From Juglans regia (Eukaryota; Streptophyta; Magnoliopsida; Fagales; Juglandaceae): a stretch of 64,000 bases of DNA. The notes below the pieces were generated by a model. That model was not told where the DNA came from. It did no database searches and was given only the letters and a program-made list of their open reading frames with translations. Position numbers and translations under genes: made by a program. Location of the stretch: NCBI RefSeq assembly GCF_001411555.2, contig NC_049901.1:7450681-7514680 (forward strand), written 5' to 3'. Of this stretch, positions 1 through 11,575 are shown piece after piece (position 1 is the first letter of the stretch; each line of letters opens with the position of its first letter).

Positions 1-166
1 AAGAATAAGTACTTTAATTAATGCGGTTAAAATGTAAAACTCCCCCCTACCCCAAAATATAGGAAACAAAAGAAAATTGTAAAATGAAAATGTTGAAAAG
101 TTCTTAATGGGTGGGATGCTACTGCCCGCCCCTAGCGGGATGATAGAAGCTCAAGTGTTTGTGGTG
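1..166. other. AT-rich intergenic edge
   Basis: No gene, RNA or transposon signature is visible. The sequence is ordinary AT-rich plant intergenic DNA. Confidence 0.5.
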
Positions 167-750
167 TGTTGGGTGATTTAATTTAAGGTTAACTCAGACA
201 ACACTAAGATCCGATTGGTATGATGGTGAAAATTAAGACTAACTCGAATTACCACTCAATTCTAGAAAGATTGGAAGAGAAAATTTTCATTCATTCAAAA
301 TAGCATAATGATCCTTACAATGCAAAAATCGAAACTATTAATAGGGTTTAACTAGGATGGCTCATCTTCCCCCCAGTTACTCCCTCTAAATATAAATCAA
401 ACTCTTAAATTTAAGGAAACTAACCTAACAAATGCCTAAAATAAAGGAAATAAACTAGGAAATATCTTAACCAAATTATAATAGATAAATCCCTAAATTA
501 AAGGACATATGGCCGGCGCCCACTTCCCTAAAATTGAGGGATTTGTCATCCAATCCCTAAAATCAAATAATTGGCCAACACTTGAGACTCCTCTAGTTGC
601 ACTTGTCTTGGATGCCCATCACCTCAATGCCCGAGCCATGCATGCAACCCTCCTAGCCTTGGCACACCTAGCCCGCCTAGTAGCATTGCGAATGACTCGT
701 CTTGCATCTCCATCACGAGGGCTAAGCTGGATGTGAGGAGCTACCCAACA
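167..750 (-). mobile_element. Probable solo LTR
   Basis: The block opens with TGTTGGGT and closes with ACCCAACA, a perfect 8 bp terminal inverted repeat of the TG...CA kind that bounds LTRs. Its size (584 bp) suits an LTR. No primer-binding site or coding region adjoins either end, so it looks like a solo LTR. I see no clear 5 bp target duplication, which lowers confidence. The open reading frame on the plus strand inside it (509-736) has no recognisable domain and is treated as chance. Orientation is guessed from a poly(A)-signal-like stretch near the left end. Confidence 0.4.
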
Positions 751-2554
751 CCCTTGTACGTGTCTCTTGAGTTTTTAAATACGTAAGATTTACGTGATTT
801 TACACCGATTAACAAGCATTTTTATTTCTCTATTTCTAATTTGAAAGGAACTTGCGTTGGGAACCGAAAGTTGATGGCATCCTACATGGGAAGATTTTGT
901 ATGGTTCCTCTTAGGGATAGAGTTGATAGGGTCCAGCCTATTAAAAACCTATCACATAGTAAGGGAAGAGATAAACCAAATAGATAAAACAAGTTGACTC
1001 AGACTCTTAACAAAAAAATGTTTCATAAGACAAGTCTAACTTAATCACTTCAAAGAATACATGAAAGAGACATTTATAAAGGATGATATCTCTACAAATC
1101 AACATAGGATCTCTACAAATCTACACAGGCTCTCTACGACTTTTCTAGGCACAAAATCCAGTACATACAGCGACTCCAAGGATATTCTCCCAAAAGATGC
1201 ATCGTCTTCAACCTCCTGATACCTTAAGTTTTTTCATTACATTGAAAGATACGTGAGACCATGAGAGATTATTAAATCGTCTATTATAGCGAATCTCATC
1301 CCCAAACGACCATTGAACGTGGGCATTTACGCCAAACAACGTAAATCTCTATACCTCACTTTATTTATATTTTATACACTTTGTCTATTATTTATTTTAT
1401 GGATGAACATCAAGAGCACTGTATCAACATCCGAATCATCCATATGGATTGGGGATGACTCATTCTTCCGTTTCGGCTTGTTGTGTAAATTTATGTCTTA
1501 ATAGTTGATGTCGTATGTGGGATCGACTATTCTCTATACTGGAAATGGTAGGAGGACAATTCTCGGACTTATGAGATCATCTCCAAAAATTCTTATAAGT
1601 CCCATTGTAATGTCTAACGTTGATATGGAAGAAAAACAAAATCAGACAGCACGCACACATATCCCATGTGTAAAAAAACTTGACTTTAAATCCCGTACAT
1701 ATCACTTTCTCTCTAAACTTTTTTTCAAATCCACAAAAGGAACAGGGAAAGAGCAGACGACGCACACCAAACTGTCGAATTATTAAGTTGGCGAAATATA
1801 AGGAGCAAGAAGCATTGTTGCAAAACACCCACCGTCGGAGCACCAACCGCTACAAACGCCGCTCCATCCGATTTATGGACGTTATATCTTTAAGATCTAG
1901 GTATCCATACTCCTATACAATTGGCGCATCGAGCCCACGCGCCGGTAAGTCATTCATGTTTCTCGGACTCACTATGAATATGTGGTCGAGTCAACCCTTT
2001 GTACTCATCTAGCGTATTGCTTTCTCTTAACATTCTGAGTCTGAGTTGAAGTACTTGCCTATATAAGACTTTGAAATAGTAGACGAAGATCTTTTTTGAA
2101 AGAAACAATTAACTTGGAACTAGTGCAACCTCATCTACGATCGTCTTTCACAGCTATAGTGAGAAACTTAAAAACTGCCAACAAAAATCATAATTATGAT
2201 TAATCTTCTCTCAGACCATACTACAATCTATTAACCAACAGTATGGGCCCTGGCTACGTCGTGAGTCCCAATTTACCTCGCTATATTTTCTTTTAACAAT
2301 TCCTCGATTATTTAGCACCAAGTTCGAAATTGTGAAGCTTGAGGTCGCTAACATCACCTAGCATATTTTAGATTCATTTGATACTAAAAATATTTTAGAT
2401 ATATATAAATAGTAGTGAAATAATTTATAAATAGTAATAAAATAATTTAAAAATATAAGAGAATATTTGTCTTCCCAAATAGGCCCTAAAGTATTCTAAT
2501 GGAATTATTTATTTATTGAAAATACACACCATACACTCACTATGTCCTGGTGGT
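751..2554. other. Intergenic, no gene recognised
   Basis: Several short frames occur (1313-2012) on both strands, but none carries a domain, a signal peptide or a coding-like composition. Bases about 757-800 match 47554-47599 closely, so part of this DNA is a dispersed repeat. Confidence 0.5.
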
Positions 2555-3039
2555 GTTAATGGTATAACCGGTCTGGTTTGATCTAATTTTGACATTTTTT
2601 AAAACTAAACCAATATCTACCGATTTTAAAAATTTCAAAATTAATACCAAATTGATTAACTACTGAAATCGGAACATACGATTTATCCCCTTTTTTTATC
2701 CTACGAATAAACAAAATCATACTTCAACCAAATTTTAGCAAATGATTCATCTGTATCTCTCGCTTATAATTTTTTACTAAAATGTTATAAAATTAAAATT
2801 TATATATTATTATTAAAATTCAAATATTATATTAAAAATATAGGATTAATTTATGTTATATCATAACTCAAATGGGATATTAAAACGTTTAAGATTAATC
2901 TTATGTTATAAGATTAATAGACATGAATAATAAATTTAAAATTTTATATAATTAATAATTTAGTGTATAATATATAATATTTTAAAAAATTAGTGTATAT
3001 ATATATGGTCTGATTTGATTTAAAGCCATTTATAAAATA
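2555..3039. mobile_element. Left half of degraded GGTCCGG-type hAT-like element
   Basis: The block starts with an accGGTCtGGTttgatc motif of the kind seen at the ends of the intact hAT-like MITEs at 25956 and 46879, followed by the AT-rich core typical of those elements. The other end appears beyond the Helitron at 5849-5995, so the Helitron probably split an older element. Termini and target duplication are too eroded to place exactly. Confidence 0.35.
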
Positions 3040-5848
3040 CTAGTAAGGGCAACGTGCACTGCACGTATGCCCAGATAAAAAAAATAAGGAGAATATAAAA
3101 ATACTAAACAATAGTAAATGTGAGAAATGGAATTTAAAGAAAAATCGAATAAAACGTGAAAAAAATAAAATAAAAATGATAATAAGAAGAGATTTTCAGT
3201 GATTATGATATAGCTTGATCCATAGGATGGGTAGAAAGCACGTTGAATTTATTCTGGCTTAGTTATCCATATTGATTCATTTTTGAATGTAAGTATATAA
3301 TCTACTCTTTTTCTAAAACTGTACTTGTGGTATTTGTTATGAGAAAATATAAAAACATAATGCATTAAATTTTTTAAATAAATTTAAGAATATAGATTTT
3401 ACCTCGCCTGTGTTCGAATAGAACAACAGTTTACCTGATCGTTAATTTTAGGGCCCCGTGGAATTAGTCGAGATGCGCGCAAGCTGGTCCGAATACCCTC
3501 GGTTATAAAAAAATATATATATTTTTTTGCAATTATAGAACAAATTTTTCATTGTGATCATATCCACTGGCCTTATTACAATTTGCACAGGACATGCAGT
3601 AGAATTGCTGATACAAATTGACTAATGAAAATTTTCCTTTAACTAAGAATGTTAGTTTCAGCATTAAAAAAAGAAAGAATGAACGTATAATATGAATGCT
3701 GCAATATAGTAAATTTAAATAGAAATAAATAATTTATATTGATATAAATAGGAAATAAAATGAAGAAAGTATTTTCTTTTAGTAAGAGATAGTTATGAAT
3801 AAACCTGATTGCTCAATATTGAAGGAGATGCAATTATGTTGTTAGAACATTAATCTCTTTGACGAAGTGTTGAAGTTTTGGCAATATTGTTGGAAGTACA
3901 AAGTGTTATATTCGCTAAAGCGGAAGGATCATTGTGAACTTTAGTTTGAGAAGAATTAACATTCAAAGATGATCCAATCTTTTATACAAATGACTTCATC
4001 ATTGTTTGAATGAAAATAGAGAGTATGTTGAGACTGTGTTTACGTTTGAATTTTAATATTTGGTGTTTTTTTTTTTAACTTAGCATATATCTCTATTTTT
4101 TTATAGGATGTCTTCCTTTTTCTTCTCTGATTGAGTAGCATACCAATTTCTTATTACTGGATATTCTTCACGTTCTTCAAGGTTTATTTATAGAAATAGT
4201 TAGATAAAAATTAAAATAATTAGTGTTAATAATGTTTAAATCTATTTTTGCTTTTAATAATATTGTCTTACCAATTGACATAAAGTTATCGAAGATTATA
4301 AATTCTTTCTTAATTTTGGAATGCAATCTAAAAAAGATTTGAAAACATATCAAATATGTAAGTAGATGTGTATATACAAAGAGATATGATATATAACAAA
4401 TATTATAAGCATTTATAGCTAAAGCAGAAAAAGAAGTCAATTAATTCCAAATAATAATTTCATATAGATCATATTAAATGAACCAAATGAAATAGCACAC
4501 TTTAGAATAAAACAAATCCATTAAGACAAACTAATATGATGGGAAAAAGAAATATTCATATAACAAACATATAATGTCAACAATTTATTTTAACTACAAG
4601 TGCATTTATGTAAGTATAAAAAATTTGAATAACATTTTCTCAGATGATATAGAAGAGAACATATCAGAAATTAGAAGACAAATAAAAGAACAGTGAGAAT
4701 ATAGGAAATTGACAATACCCAAATTGAAGAATGATAAATAAAGAACAGAAGCAGCAAATCTGTAAATTAAAAAAAAATTACAAACATTACATCGATATTA
4801 ATAATTATAATCGATTGCATATATCGCATATTTATTAATTCAAAAATAAATATATAATGTGTTAAATTTAAAACTTAGAAAGTATATTACTAAGTGTTAA
4901 ATAATTTTATCATATAATTATAATATAAATCTTCATTAGTTATAACTACAAGAAACAATTTGAACAAATTATAATACATTACAAATTTTAAAAGTTCTAA
5001 AATGTTGTTATGAATTTTGGATTAGTTATTAATGTATGACTTAAAGGAAAAAAAAGGCAGAAAAGAAATAAAATTTATTCTTTTAAGATTTTATTTTGTT
5101 ATAACAATTTTATGGGCACTGGGCAGTTGATATATTAAATTAGAAAAACATTTATCAAAGTACAGTGTAACAGTTAGTTTGGAAATTATTTTTAACATTC
5201 GTGTATTTTTCTCATCACAAAAGACCATAACCAAAAAAAAAAAAAAAAAAACCCAAATTTTCACAAGAAAAACCAAGTCCCTGACACAAGCCCCCATTTT
5301 TTTCTTCAAACTCTCTCTCGCCTATCCTTCTAGAGTCTTCCTCCCCATTCTTTCTCTTTTTCCATTTTCTCTCCTCTGTGTCCTAGCCTCACCATCAGAC
5401 TACTTCTGCCATGATTTGGTCTAACCGCGTTGTCTCCTTGTACTCTTTCGGGTCCTTTTTATTTTCTTATTCTTCACGTACTCGAATCCCAAAAAGGTAC
5501 CTTTTTTCTTCTCTCTCTATCAATGTGCAAAATTGTTTCTGGTTGGATTTGTTAAGATGCTTTTGATGGGTTTTATGTTTGCTTTTGTGGAGGACGACGA
5601 CGACTATGGATAAATGAAGAAGAGAGGGTTGGGGCAAATGAAGGAAGAAACCGAGGGAAGGTTGTCGATTGAGAGAGAGAGAGAGAGACGAGAGACGAGA
5701 GAAATGATAGAGAGATTTTTGTTGGTTTAAAAGCAAAAGAAAATGGCAAAAACATAATAACGTATAGAAAGCAGGGGTAAAATAGGAAAAAAAAAGTGTT
5801 AGACGAAAATACTGTTCCTCACGAATTCGCACTTTATATATAAGTAGA
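3040..5848 (-). mobile_element. Non-autonomous Helitron, 2.8 kb
   Basis: Read on the minus strand, the element begins TCTACTTATATATAAAG (plus 5848 leftward) with a host A before it. It ends with a strong hairpin (plus 3047-3072, a 12/13 bp stem with one bulged base and a 1-base loop), then TTA and CTAG with a host T after it. A 5' TC, a 3' hairpin plus CTRR, no inverted repeats and insertion between A and T are the defining Helitron marks. No RepHel helicase frame is present, so the copy is non-autonomous. The interior is very AT-rich apart from a pyrimidine-rich gene-like segment near 5290-5500. The hairpin-to-CTAG spacing of 3 bases is shorter than usual. Confidence 0.75.
5411..5496 (+). 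pseudogene. Possible captured first exon inside the Helitron
   Basis: A CT-rich leader (about 5300-5400) like a plant 5' UTR precedes an ATG at 5411. The frame, about 28 codons, reads MIWSNRVVSLYSFGSFLFSY and continues with SSRTRIP; it ends in AAAAAG followed by GTACC, a plausible splice donor at 5497. The Ser/Arg/Tyr-rich, acid-free peptide resembles an organelle transit peptide. Gene capture is common in Helitrons. I do not recognise the donor gene, no downstream exon is visible, and the segment runs opposite to the Helitron's own orientation. Confidence 0.3.
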
Positions 5849-5995
5849 TAAAAATGAATACCGATCCAGTTTAGAACTGATTTCGATTATTAAGAATTGA
5901 TTACGGACTGAACCGTTTTCGAATAAGACAAAACACACCAATTCGTTCCGATTCAACCGATTTATCCAATTTTTTTCACATCCCCTGGTAGCCAC
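5849..5995. mobile_element. Right half of the hAT-like element split by the Helitron
   Basis: The block has repeated gatccagttt, actgaaccgtttt and gattcaaccgattt motifs and ends in TTTTTTCACATCCCC, resembling the CACCCCTA terminus of the intact family members. It is paired with 2555-3039. Confidence 0.35.
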
Positions 5996-6419
5996 TGCTC
6001 TAGGTGTAATAACTACTCTGCGGGCCACCAACCTCCATTTGAATTCATTAATTGCGTTTTCTCAACGGTTAATACCACATCCCCACAACACCTTTATGTT
6101 TTTTTTTTTCTTATAAATAAATAATAAAAGAGTAAAAATATACCAATTCTCAAAAGAGGAACATATCAATTCAATTGTGTTAAATAAGGTTAATTTAAAT
6201 TATCTTAATAAGCGAAATTATCATAAGTTTAGATAGTTACTCGTCTTACAACCTACATTATTTTATTATAATTACATATCTATGTCTATTAATAGATTAT
6301 TAGAATCTTTTAAATAATTTCACGCTTCATGATCAAGATCAAGAGTTAATTAAAATGATTGCTTTAAGAAATTGTTAAGAGAGAGTAGAGCTTTATTGTA
6401 TGTTCAAATTTTCACTCAT
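5996..6419. other. AT-rich intergenic
   Basis: Nothing recognisable as gene or element. Confidence 0.5.
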
Positions 6420-6434
6420 ATTAATTAATGTACC

Positions 6435-6927
6435 TTTTTTTTTTTTTTAAGAAGATGATGAAACTCTAAATTTTATTAAAAGCCATCACTTGTGGCGAAG
6501 AAAAACTATGGTTACAACATAGATACCTAAGAATATAATTTTCAAAGAAAGCCCAAATCCAGGCATTAAAAAAAAAACCTAAAGCTACCAGCCACAATAC
6601 AAAAAGGCCTAAAGGAACAAATACCTCAAAAGACAAACTTGCAAGGGGGAACAAGAAAGTCAGCACATAAGCCAAATGATAAATCCGATGCAACTTACCA
6701 GAAGCAAACACTATGAGATCTGCAAGTAAGGAAGATCAATTATATCTATGCATAGAAGACCTCTTAAATTGTTGGGCAACCTATCTCTATCACTAGTCCA
6801 ATACATATTTAAGTCCCTAGCTCCACTCTTGACGAGATGATTAACCACCACATTATCTTTCCTAAAAACATATTTCACACGGTATTCTATGGACGCAAAA
6901 TAAACATGTATCTCATCCCAAATATTA
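6435..6927 (-). mobile_element. 5'-truncated LINE (L1-like) with poly(A) tail
   Basis: The insert is flanked by a 15 bp direct repeat ATTAATTAATGTACC (6420-6434 and 6928-6942). On the minus strand it ends in AATAAAATTT and then a poly(A) run next to the left repeat, the pattern left by target-primed reverse transcription. The upstream part encodes remnants reading YVFRKDNVVVNHLVKSGARD and LPNNLRGLLCIDIIDLPYLQ. These match the C-terminal RNase H region of plant L1 elements as I know it (family knowledge). Only the 3' end of a LINE is present, so it is dead on arrival. Confidence 0.75.
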
Positions 6928-6942
6928 ATTAATTAATGTACC

Positions 6943-7340
6943 TAAAACTCTCATTTATAGAATTTTCTAATAGGTGGTTAATTAACTTCTTAAAATGAAG
7001 TATTAGTGGTAGGGAGTTAATTAATTACTTGTAATTTCTCCACATGTGAACACAACATGGGTCATTAGGTATCCACTACTGACAAATTGAAATTTTGTTC
7101 CTTACGATTGGGCAAGAATTATACTTGCAAGTGGGCTAGAATTATACTTGCAAGTGTTCATTTTTCCGTAGAGGTTGGTCTTTTCTACTTCTTTTCTTTC
7201 TTTTTGCATAAAGGGTACACTTAATTTCTTGTGAGAGACTATGGCTGCTAATTTTTTTTTTCTTTTTTTGAGCCATTTCAATGCAACTTTCGTATCGACG
7301 TCGTTTTTTACAACCCTGCTTCTTCTTAAGACCCTTAGCA
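6943..7340. other. Intergenic
   Basis: No feature seen other than a direct repeat of a 17 bp phrase (agaattatacttgcaag) near 7111 and 7138. Confidence 0.5.
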
Positions 7341-7495
7341 GAAGTGCAGCCTGATGAAGAAATCAAACCCCGAATGTAAGGGGATTTGCCAAGCTGTGAG
7401 ATTGCAGCTCAGGTTGATAGTTGAGTCAGTCCCCGGGGACCGATTGGCATCTTCTGTGGCAGTGTACGCAGCTACGTACCAACTTGGTTTTAGCT
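7341..7495 (-). pseudogene. FERONIA-like malectin-B fragment
   Basis: This stretch aligns base by base with the malectin-B part of G1 (20406-20550) and G3 (49580-49715). On the minus strand it reads in one frame as TEDANRSPGTDSTINLSCNL, then a TWQ-like segment and SGFDFFIRLHFC, corresponding to the DSTINLSYNLTWQF and DYLIRLHFCEF segments of G1. The match fades beyond about 7490 and stops before 7341, so only about 50 codons remain. Same strand as the receptor array 11 kb away: a remnant of another array member or a transposed piece of one. Confidence 0.8.
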
Positions 7496-8166
7496 TTCAA
7501 GACATTATTGCAAACTAAACTTTAGTAGGTGTTCATGTGAGGGCGAAATACTGCAGGTGAAAAGAAAGGGAAAACAGGATCCTTAACTATGAAAGCTGAC
7601 ATGGGCAAAACTTAATGATGGAACGGAGTCGCCATTCTTGTTGACAGAGATCATGTGATTCTAAGGTTTTTCCCCCACGTACGTACTACGATCCAACTAA
7701 TCAGTTGATGCATTTCCACAATGTCATTTTCCCTCGACGGTATGTACAACAATATTGTTTTTTTTTTTTTTTTTTTTATGTCCATCAGATTGAGATTTTC
7801 TTATTCATTATTAGGGTTAAAGTATTGAAGTATTAAAATATATTAGATTAATATGTGATACCATTGCTTATTTTAAAAGTTTAAATCAATAAAAATAAAT
7901 ATATTTTATTATTTATTTTATATATTAACGTAATCTTTTAAAATACTATTCATCTCTTAAATAAATAAGAAGCACCCATTAATCTTTTTAAATATAATGA
8001 TTTTCTAATTTATTTTTTATAAATAGATTAGGTGAAAATTTTGTACGGTACGTAGGATTATTCGGTTGTTACGTAGTTAAAAAGTAACATAATATATATA
8101 TATATATTTATAAATATACACATTATTATAATATATATTCTGCCTGCCGACAACAAATTAATAGCC
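7496..8166. other. Intergenic upstream of peptide gene
   Basis: Contains a poly(T) run (7758-7777) and AT repeats (8092-8110). No gene is recognised; any promoter of the downstream peptide gene would lie here or in the MITE that follows. Confidence 0.4.
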
Positions 8167-8169
8167 TTA

Positions 8170-8388
8170 GGGCAGGTTTGGGGCATAAAACAAAACATAA
8201 AATTCTTATCTCATTTCATCTCATTATTACACATTTTTCAAATTCTCATATAAAATATAATAAACAATTCAATTTTTTCAAATCCCAATACATATTTTTC
8301 AAATTCCAAAACAATAATAGTATTAAAACTTAATATTTTAAACTTCAAAACAAAACATAAAATTCTCATCTTACCCTCCAAACCTATC
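8170..8388. mobile_element. Tourist-like (PIF/Harbinger) MITE
   Basis: The element starts GGGCAGGTTTGG and ends CCAAACCTATC, an imperfect terminal inverted repeat of the GGGCCTGTTTGG class, flanked by TTA on both sides (8167-8169, 8389-8391), the 3 bp target duplication of the superfamily. The inside is AT-rich and non-coding. The same family recurs at 25683 and in a cluster at 50929. It ends 156 bp before the peptide gene's ATG, so it may form part of that promoter or leader. Confidence 0.8.
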
Positions 8389-8544
8389 TTAATGTCACTT
8401 AAATCATTTAATAAAGGGACAATGGAAAATGCAATGACTCTTGTAGTTCGTCACGTCTTTAAAATTGTAAAGTCAGTGTTCATCCCCAAAGAAGTTCCCA
8501 CTAAAAGGACTCGCATCGCACACACAGAGGTCAGAGACACTGAG

Positions 8545-8904
8545 ATGGTTGGAGGAACAGCGAAGTGTGGTCAGTTTCCGGCGCTCACTCTGGTGATGCT
8601 GCTGCTGATCATGTTTCTGCACAACACAAGTCACTGTGGAGAAGCAACAGCTCATGCTTCGACCCGTGACAACGGCACCTATCTCAATTACCACGGCCCC
8701 ATGGCCATGGACGAACCAGAGCTGTTAATGTTCGATTCCCAAATAAGCAGAATGCTCGGAGACTATCAGAGTGCCGTTAACCGCGCAAATGACCCCAACA
8801 AACCGGTATTTGCCGATTGTACAAAATCCTGCCTTGGTAAGAAATATGACGTTCCCGGACGAGAGAAGTGCGACGGAAATTCCTTCAAACGCAATTGCCC
8901 ATAG
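8545..8904 (+). CDS. Secreted cysteine-rich peptide precursor, possibly divergent RALF-like
   Basis: The 119-residue product starts at ATG 8545. The frame is open further upstream to 8392, but only from this Met does it have a signal peptide (hydrophobic PALTLVMLLLIMFLHN, about residues 12-27, cleavage likely near SHCG|EA). Residues about 58-70 read EPELLMFDSQISRML, resembling the ELLMDSE..RR stretch before the mature part of RALF precursors. The C-terminal 45 residues hold four cysteines (C-x3-C-x14-C-x8-C), with KKYDVPGREKC and KRNCP. The YISY motif and the usual RALF cysteine spacing are absent, so it is either a divergent RALF-like peptide or another cysteine-rich secreted peptide. RALF peptides are ligands of FERONIA-class receptors, which form the array starting about 10 kb away. 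Expression is not demonstrable from sequence. Confidence 0.6.
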   Translation: MVGGTAKCGQFPALTLVMLLLIMFLHNTSHCGEATAHASTRDNGTYLNYHGPMAMDEPELLMFDSQISRMLGDYQSAVNRANDPNKPVFADCTKSCLGKKYDVPGREKCDGNSFKRNCP

Positions 8905-11059
8905 TAAGATCATTTGGGATCGGATCTGCTCAGTACTGTATGTGTTCGATTTGCTTTTATATTATTATTTTTTTTCACCTTTTATTCGGATTATAAGTTC
9001 CACTGTATCTCTAAAATTTGATGGCGACTGCATGCGTGTGAACGCTTAATTTCCTTATAATTAGTGCAATTTTAAAAATAAATAAATAAAAGAAAAACCA
9101 GCGTGCGGACTCTTGTTTGCTGTTAATTAGTAATATATATATATATATATATATATAGTTATTTCATTTAAATGGCATCCAGTTCAATTTGCACATGAAT
9201 TAATATTAACTTTTTTTAATTTTATTGTACATTCAAACTTTCAACTGAAAATATATATTTATTTACAATTCTAAGTTATTTTTTTAGTGTCTTTCTTAGA
9301 ATTTGTATTAAAAAAACTTCATTAGTAAAAAAAAAAAAATTAAGTAGTCGCTTATGAGCATTTATACTTTCACCCAAAAGTATTATAGATTTAATAGTAT
9401 CTAAGTCCATCTATCATTTGGAGAAAGGGATTGAGTTCAAAACTCCGTGACTACACTTTGATGCTTTAATTTTAATAAGCATGTGAGACTTGAATCAGTG
9501 TCATTCCTTTGGGGTGTGCCTATCCATTGGCATGTCTCTTACTCTTTTAAGTGAAATATCATAACCTTTAAATTAATAATTACAAGTTAAAAAATAATAA
9601 GTTAAGAGTTTGTAATTTTTTCATAAGGTGCCTCTTCATTCTCTATAAATAGAGGATGAAACTCATGAATTTCATTTATTCCATTATCACATGTTTCTTA
9701 GTCTCATACATAATTTTCTTAAAGAAATTCTAAAAAAAAATTCATAATTGTTATATATAGTCAGTGACTTTGTTGTATTTTAGAGGAGAATTGCTTATAA
9801 TTCAGTAGAAAATTTTTTCGAGTAGAGGTAATTATCACTTTAAAAATAGTGTTATTCATGACTCAAAATCGCATTTATTTTTGAATCCAATCAAACTTTT
9901 TCAACATGATCTACTCTTCTATAAAAGATCCGCACAAAATTTGTGTATTTATAACTTGTACATTTCATTTTTCTATTATAATATAAGACGAGGTGCGTGT
10001 CTAGTCATAGGATATTAGGATTAGGAAAATATATGTACTGGATATAGATTCCAATGTACTCCACGTTGTATTCAATGATTTGTGGTCCACAAAATATCTT
10101 TATCTCTCTCTAAGATATAAAAGATGGTTTAAAACTTTATATATTCTCAATTCCTAATCTTAAGAGCCACAGAAAACCCAAGAACGTAAAAGTACAAAAT
10201 TATCCAAATTGAGAAAAGACGAAAAAGCAAGTTCTGTGGTACGTGGTCTGTACTAACTACAGTAGTTTATTGTTGAGCTAGCTAATGCAAATGTTTCATT
10301 ACACATATCAAAATAAAATAAGAGTTAAAAATTAAATAAAATAAATTATTTATTATATTTTATGTAAAAATATAAAAAATTATAATAATTAAATAAAATA
10401 AGATAAATTAATTTATATAATCAAACGAAAACTTATTGATCTACGTACGTAAGAATATTATAAAATTGATTTTACATTTTATGTTTGACATTTATATTTT
10501 TACTTAAATTTTTAAGTTAAGCTTTTATTGAATCAAGACTTCTCAAATCAGCGTATATATAGCTTTTTTTGTTTTTAAAGATCTTATGTAGTAATTCTCA
10601 ATGCAAAAGTTTAATGTGAGGTAGAGTATGGTAAAGAAACAAATAGAGAATTGTTATTTGATTATCTATTGATTTAATCCACCTCATCTAACGAGAAAAA
10701 TATGACGATTAAATATAGCGAACCCGATGTGAGACAAATTTTGATCAATAATTCATGGGTCCCACACGGATTAATATACGGTGAACCAGAGAAAAGAGAT
10801 GGTCACGACAATTTCGCCGAAAGACAAGTCACTCGTGATTTTTCTTTGTTTTTTGTTTTTTCCGTTCAATAAAATAGATCACGGCGGCCGAACTAGTTTA
10901 CTCTATTATTATTTATTATTTTTTATCTATTTTTTTTATATTATTAACTATTATTTTTTATTCTATTATTTTTTATTAATATTTATAAAATATCTGAAAT
11001 CACAAGAGAACCAAAGAATCCAGCAAGCAATCTATAGGACAAAACTATTTGTATTCAAA
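8905..11059. other. AT-rich intergenic
   Basis: Contains a TA microsatellite (about 9131-9157), poly(A)/poly(T) runs, and a weak AT-rich MITE-like stretch near 10310-10420. No protein-coding or RNA gene is recognised. The frame at 10781-11080 is low-complexity and taken as chance. Confidence 0.5.
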
Positions 11060-11239
11060 GCTAATATATATAAAGGATAAAATATCACATGCTCAATATG
11101 AACTAACAAATACAGCCCAAAGGAGGGATTTCCTCGAAAGAGAAGGAGAAAAGGCTCGGAGATGGATAGTGTGGCAAGGGAAAGTAGATGTGACATAAAG
11201 AAGGAATAGACGTGACATAAAGCATTGATAGGTAAATGA

Positions 11240-11575
11240 TATAATTTATTATATAAAATTTTAAATTTTAATATTATTTTAATTAATAATTTATTATATA
11301 ATATAAAATTATTTTAATATATAATTATATATATTATATATAAAAAATCATATAAAAAATATTTTATATAATATAAAAAATTAAAATATATATGAATCGA
11401 TCTGGTCCAGTTCGGTTCGGTGTTAGACAAATGAAAATTGGAGTCGGATTGATTTTGAGAAAAATAGAACTAATACTGAACCAGACCAAACTCGGTATCG
11501 GATCAAATCCACCAGTTCGATTCAGTCCGATCTAGTTTACTGGTTTACCGATTTTCTTTTAAACCCCTAGTTGCA
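11240..11575. mobile_element. Partial GGTCCGG-type hAT-like MITE
   Basis: The right part has the family's ggtccagttcggttcggtg, cggattgattttg and accagaccaaactcgg motifs and ends AAACCCCTA, the family terminus. The matching left terminus is not found and the left side is pure AT-rich core. No 8 bp duplication could be matched. Confidence 0.45.

Noticed and set aside
8392..8544. N-terminal extension of the peptide gene (51 extra codons)
   Set aside because: Would bury the signal peptide internally and begins right at the MITE's end; the ATG at 8545 is the better start.
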